Positions 63,396-64,000 of a DNA stretch of 64,000 bases are shown here, piece by piece (position 1 is the first letter of the stretch; each line of letters opens with the position of its first letter). A program made the translations under genes and the position numbers. Source of the stretch: Lycocorax pyrrhopterus obiensis. Its lineage: Eukaryota; Chordata; Aves; Passeriformes; Paradisaeidae. The notes under the pieces were generated by a model. That model saw only the letters and a list, made by a program, of their open reading frames with translations. It was not told the DNA's origin and ran no database searches. The stretch covers positions 14,828,484 to 14,892,483 of the forward strand of contig JACSVZ010000004.1 in NCBI GenBank assembly GCA_014706295.1. Direction: 5' to 3'.

Positions 63396-64000
63396 CTGTA
63401 GAAACATAACATGGCACAGGATTTAATGTTGTTACAAGATAAATCTGATCAGGTGAAACCACAGCATTTTATGAAGTGTTTAATCCTCTTTATTAGATAT
63501 TTTTCCTAGAATATAAACAACTATGAAAACATCCACATTTTCAAATAAGGATGCCAAAACATCCTTAGATAGATAAGCTAGCATGTACAGCATCTCATTT
63601 TTGAAACTCACAAGTAACTAACATTTTCAAACTTAAGAACATTATTAGGACTCAGAACACCTGAAACAAAACACCTGTGTGTATCTGTGTACCTAAACAC
63701 AGATTTAGGTAAGCAAGGCAGACTTCTGGTCTGTAATGCCAACGCTGAAAAGCCAACTCCTCCCAAAGAATGTATCTTTACCCAGCATAAAGCTTGCTCC
63801 TTGGCGAGGCTTATTCCAAATGTAAGAGGAAATTTAATTAACATATGCTGCATGTATAGAATATACAAATGTGATGGCTCACATCAGTACCTGGATAAAT
63901 CTGTTCAGGTTTATCGAGATACAGACTATCCTAGGAGAGATGGATTAAGGACAGAGTCCTTTCCAAACATGTCCCATTCCCAGAGAGCCGTGACTGTGAG
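63396..64000 (-). other. CLIP4: CLIP4 intron, right edge of window
   Basis: Sequence upstream (minus strand) of the last visible exon. The expected preceding ankyrin exon is not present, so it must lie beyond the window. Confidence 0.75.

Noticed and set aside
63924..63963. Exon-like 40-base block on the minus strand flanked by CTCTCCTAG and GTACTG
   Set aside because: Its length does not fit the phase-0 junction of the next CLIP4 exon, and it does not resemble the ankyrin segment expected there.

Overview
This is a stretch of vertebrate nuclear DNA, most likely from a bird. The clearest clue is three fragments of the CR1 LINE 3' end (about 7307, 52616 and 55255), including the characteristic ATTCTGTGATTCTATGA terminus. 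There are no bacterial-style genes. The protein-coding content is short exons with GT-AG splice sites and intact reading phase. CR1 also occurs in other reptiles, and the species cannot be named from the sequence.

Two known genes lie tail to tail. On the + strand, about 8.5-39.9 kb, are the last 18 coding exons of ALK (anaplastic lymphoma kinase receptor), equivalent to human exons 12-29 when counted back from the last exon. They encode the glycine-rich ligand-binding region, an EGF-like segment, the single transmembrane helix, the juxtamembrane region, the whole tyrosine kinase domain and the C-terminal tail. The ALK 5' part (signal peptide, MAM and LDLa domains) lies to the left of the window, so 1-8537 is intron. 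Seventeen introns of 0.6-5.6 kb separate the exons. The 3'UTR probably runs to a canonical AATAAA at 43996, with a possible proximal signal at 41417.

On the - strand, from 63395 down to 48082, are the last ten coding exons of CLIP4 (CAP-Gly domain linker protein 4). They encode 483 residues: the end of the ankyrin region, three CAP-Gly microtubule-binding domains and the serine-rich linkers between them. Its 3'UTR extends left to about 46470. The N-terminal ankyrin exons are to the right of the window. The two genes are separated by about 2.4 kb with no gene visible.

The most notable anomaly is a 10-G run in ALK exon 29 (39401-39410). It puts the two halves of the tail in different frames and would remove the last ~145 residues, including the NPTY and YGYQQQ phosphotyrosine sites. 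It is more likely a homopolymer sequence error than a real truncation. Other points are a CpG-dense patch near the end of the ALK 3'UTR, a perfect 12-bp hairpin next to the CLIP4 3' end, and several decayed MIR-like SINE relics. I found no sign of an undescribed biological system; this is a conserved receptor kinase / cytoskeletal linker locus.
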